Assembly (NCBI RefSeq): GCF_945957525.1
Contig: NZ_CAMFLA010000002.1
Location: 186,001 to 250,000, forward strand
Reading direction: 5' to 3'
Source of the DNA: an uncultured Aquitalea sp.
GTDB taxonomy: Bacteria > Pseudomonadota > Gammaproteobacteria > Burkholderiales > Chromobacteriaceae
DNA: 64,000 nucleotides
Part shown: piece after piece, positions 63,590 through 64,000 of the stretch
How the letters are laid out: every line of letters begins with the position of its first letter
How positions within the stretch are numbered: the first letter of the stretch is position 1
The notes under the pieces: model-generated
Told to the model about the DNA's origin: nothing
Databases searched by the model: none
The model's input: only the letters and a program-made list of their open reading frames with translations
Program-made: the position numbers and the translations under genes

Positions 63590-64000
63590 ATGAAAAAAAC
63601 CGGATGGATTGTGGCGGCGCTGGTATTGGGCGTGGCTGGCGCAGTGGGGTATAGCCAGTGGCAGAACCGCGCGCGTGGTTTGCCGGACGGATTGATCCAG
63701 GCCAATGGGCGGCTGGAGGGCGACAGCGTGCTGATCGCCGGCAAGTACCCCGGCAGGTTGGCCGAAGTGCGCGCTCATGAAGGCGACGCGGTGACCAGCG
63801 GACAAGTGGTGGCGGTACTGGCGTCCGACGAGGTGACGGCGCGCCTCCATGCCGCTCAGGCTGCCGTGGCGTCGGCCCGGGCGCAAAAAGACCGTGCCGC
63901 TGCCGCCAGCGCGCAGGCCGGCAAGGATGCCGCCCGCTTTGCCGACTTGCTGGCGCGCGGATCGGTGGATCGCATGCATGCCGAGCAGATGCAGCTGGCC
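63590..64000 (+). CDS. HlyD-family membrane fusion protein, 3' end outside window
   Basis: First 137 codons of a periplasmic adaptor. TM anchor MKKTGWIVAALVLGVAGAVGY, then the lipoyl-type segment (GDSVLIAGKYPGRLAEVRAHEGDAVTSGQVVAVL, about residues 46-78) and the start of the coiled-coil hairpin. It joins an inner-membrane transporter to the TolC protein. The gene continues past the right edge, where ABC-transporter genes are usual. Starts two bases after the TolC stop. Confidence 0.9.
   Translation, partial: MKKTGWIVAALVLGVAGAVGYSQWQNRARGLPDGLIQANGRLEGDSVLIAGKYPGRLAEVRAHEGDAVTSGQVVAVLASDEVTARLHAAQAAVASARAQKDRAAAASAQAGKDAARFADLLARGSVDRMHAEQMQLA

Overview
The window is GC-rich, densely packed, AT-poor chromosomal DNA with almost entirely housekeeping content. 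Protein sequences (AcnB, Fbp, TrpE, ArgS, FtsK, RhlE, CCA protein, FliW) and gene neighbourhoods (rpe-gph-trpE; xerC-MoxR) read as a betaproteobacterium, most likely order Neisseriales, family Chromobacteriaceae (Chromobacterium / Aquitalea / Vogesella type). The genus is an inference. No rRNA, tRNA, prophage, insertion sequence or CRISPR array was seen.

Layout. 1-7154 (minus): cca (partial), an NDUFA9-like SDR protein, slt, trpE, gph, an SDR, rpe. 7256-14870 (plus): apaG, an Atm1-type ABC exporter, a GGDEF-EAL protein, a haem-oxygenase-fold diiron protein and pepD. 14949-17637 (minus): xerC, a MoxR ATPase, a TerB-like protein, a thioesterase. 17767-21921: uspA, an XRE regulator, the 4.5S SRP RNA, argE and an Na+-coupled amino-acid transporter behind an attenuator-like leader. 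22113-27134: small proteins, tag, fliW, a GNAT acetyltransferase, a DUF455 protein and a U32 tRNA-hydroxylation protein. An ~870-base non-coding gap precedes the polyamine transporter potF-potH-potI (no potG) and a porin. 32862-39228: an MBL hydrolase, argS, pepP, rhlE. 39625-47807: hyi-glxR, an EAL protein, an unknown protein, a two-receiver regulator, fbp, a periplasmic binding protein, a LysR regulator. 47989-58418: acnB, a single-TM FtsK, a newly noted 46-residue membrane protein, a multi-PAS GGDEF protein, a VWA protein. 58529-64000: aldehyde dehydrogenase, Tat-signal small subunit and GMC oxidoreductase operon, then the start of a TolC-HlyD efflux operon.

The main discovery candidate is not a gene. 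The 9-mer TTGGCCGAA occurs 27 times on the two strands, 26 of them as the 10-mer GTTGGCCGAA, usually followed by G. Copies fall in at least four coding reading-frame contexts (Leu-Ala-Glu, Ser-Ala-Asn, Phe-Gly-Gln, Val-Gly-Arg) and between genes, and two form a perfect inverted repeat between the convergent argS and pepP genes. This is how the DNA uptake sequences of Neisseria and Pasteurellaceae are distributed, but the core differs from both. I infer a lineage-specific DNA uptake sequence. Secondary candidates are a perfect 18+18 bp inverted repeat inside a GGDEF-EAL gene, an attenuator/riboswitch-like leader before the SNF transporter, and a Trp-codon leader ORF before trpE.
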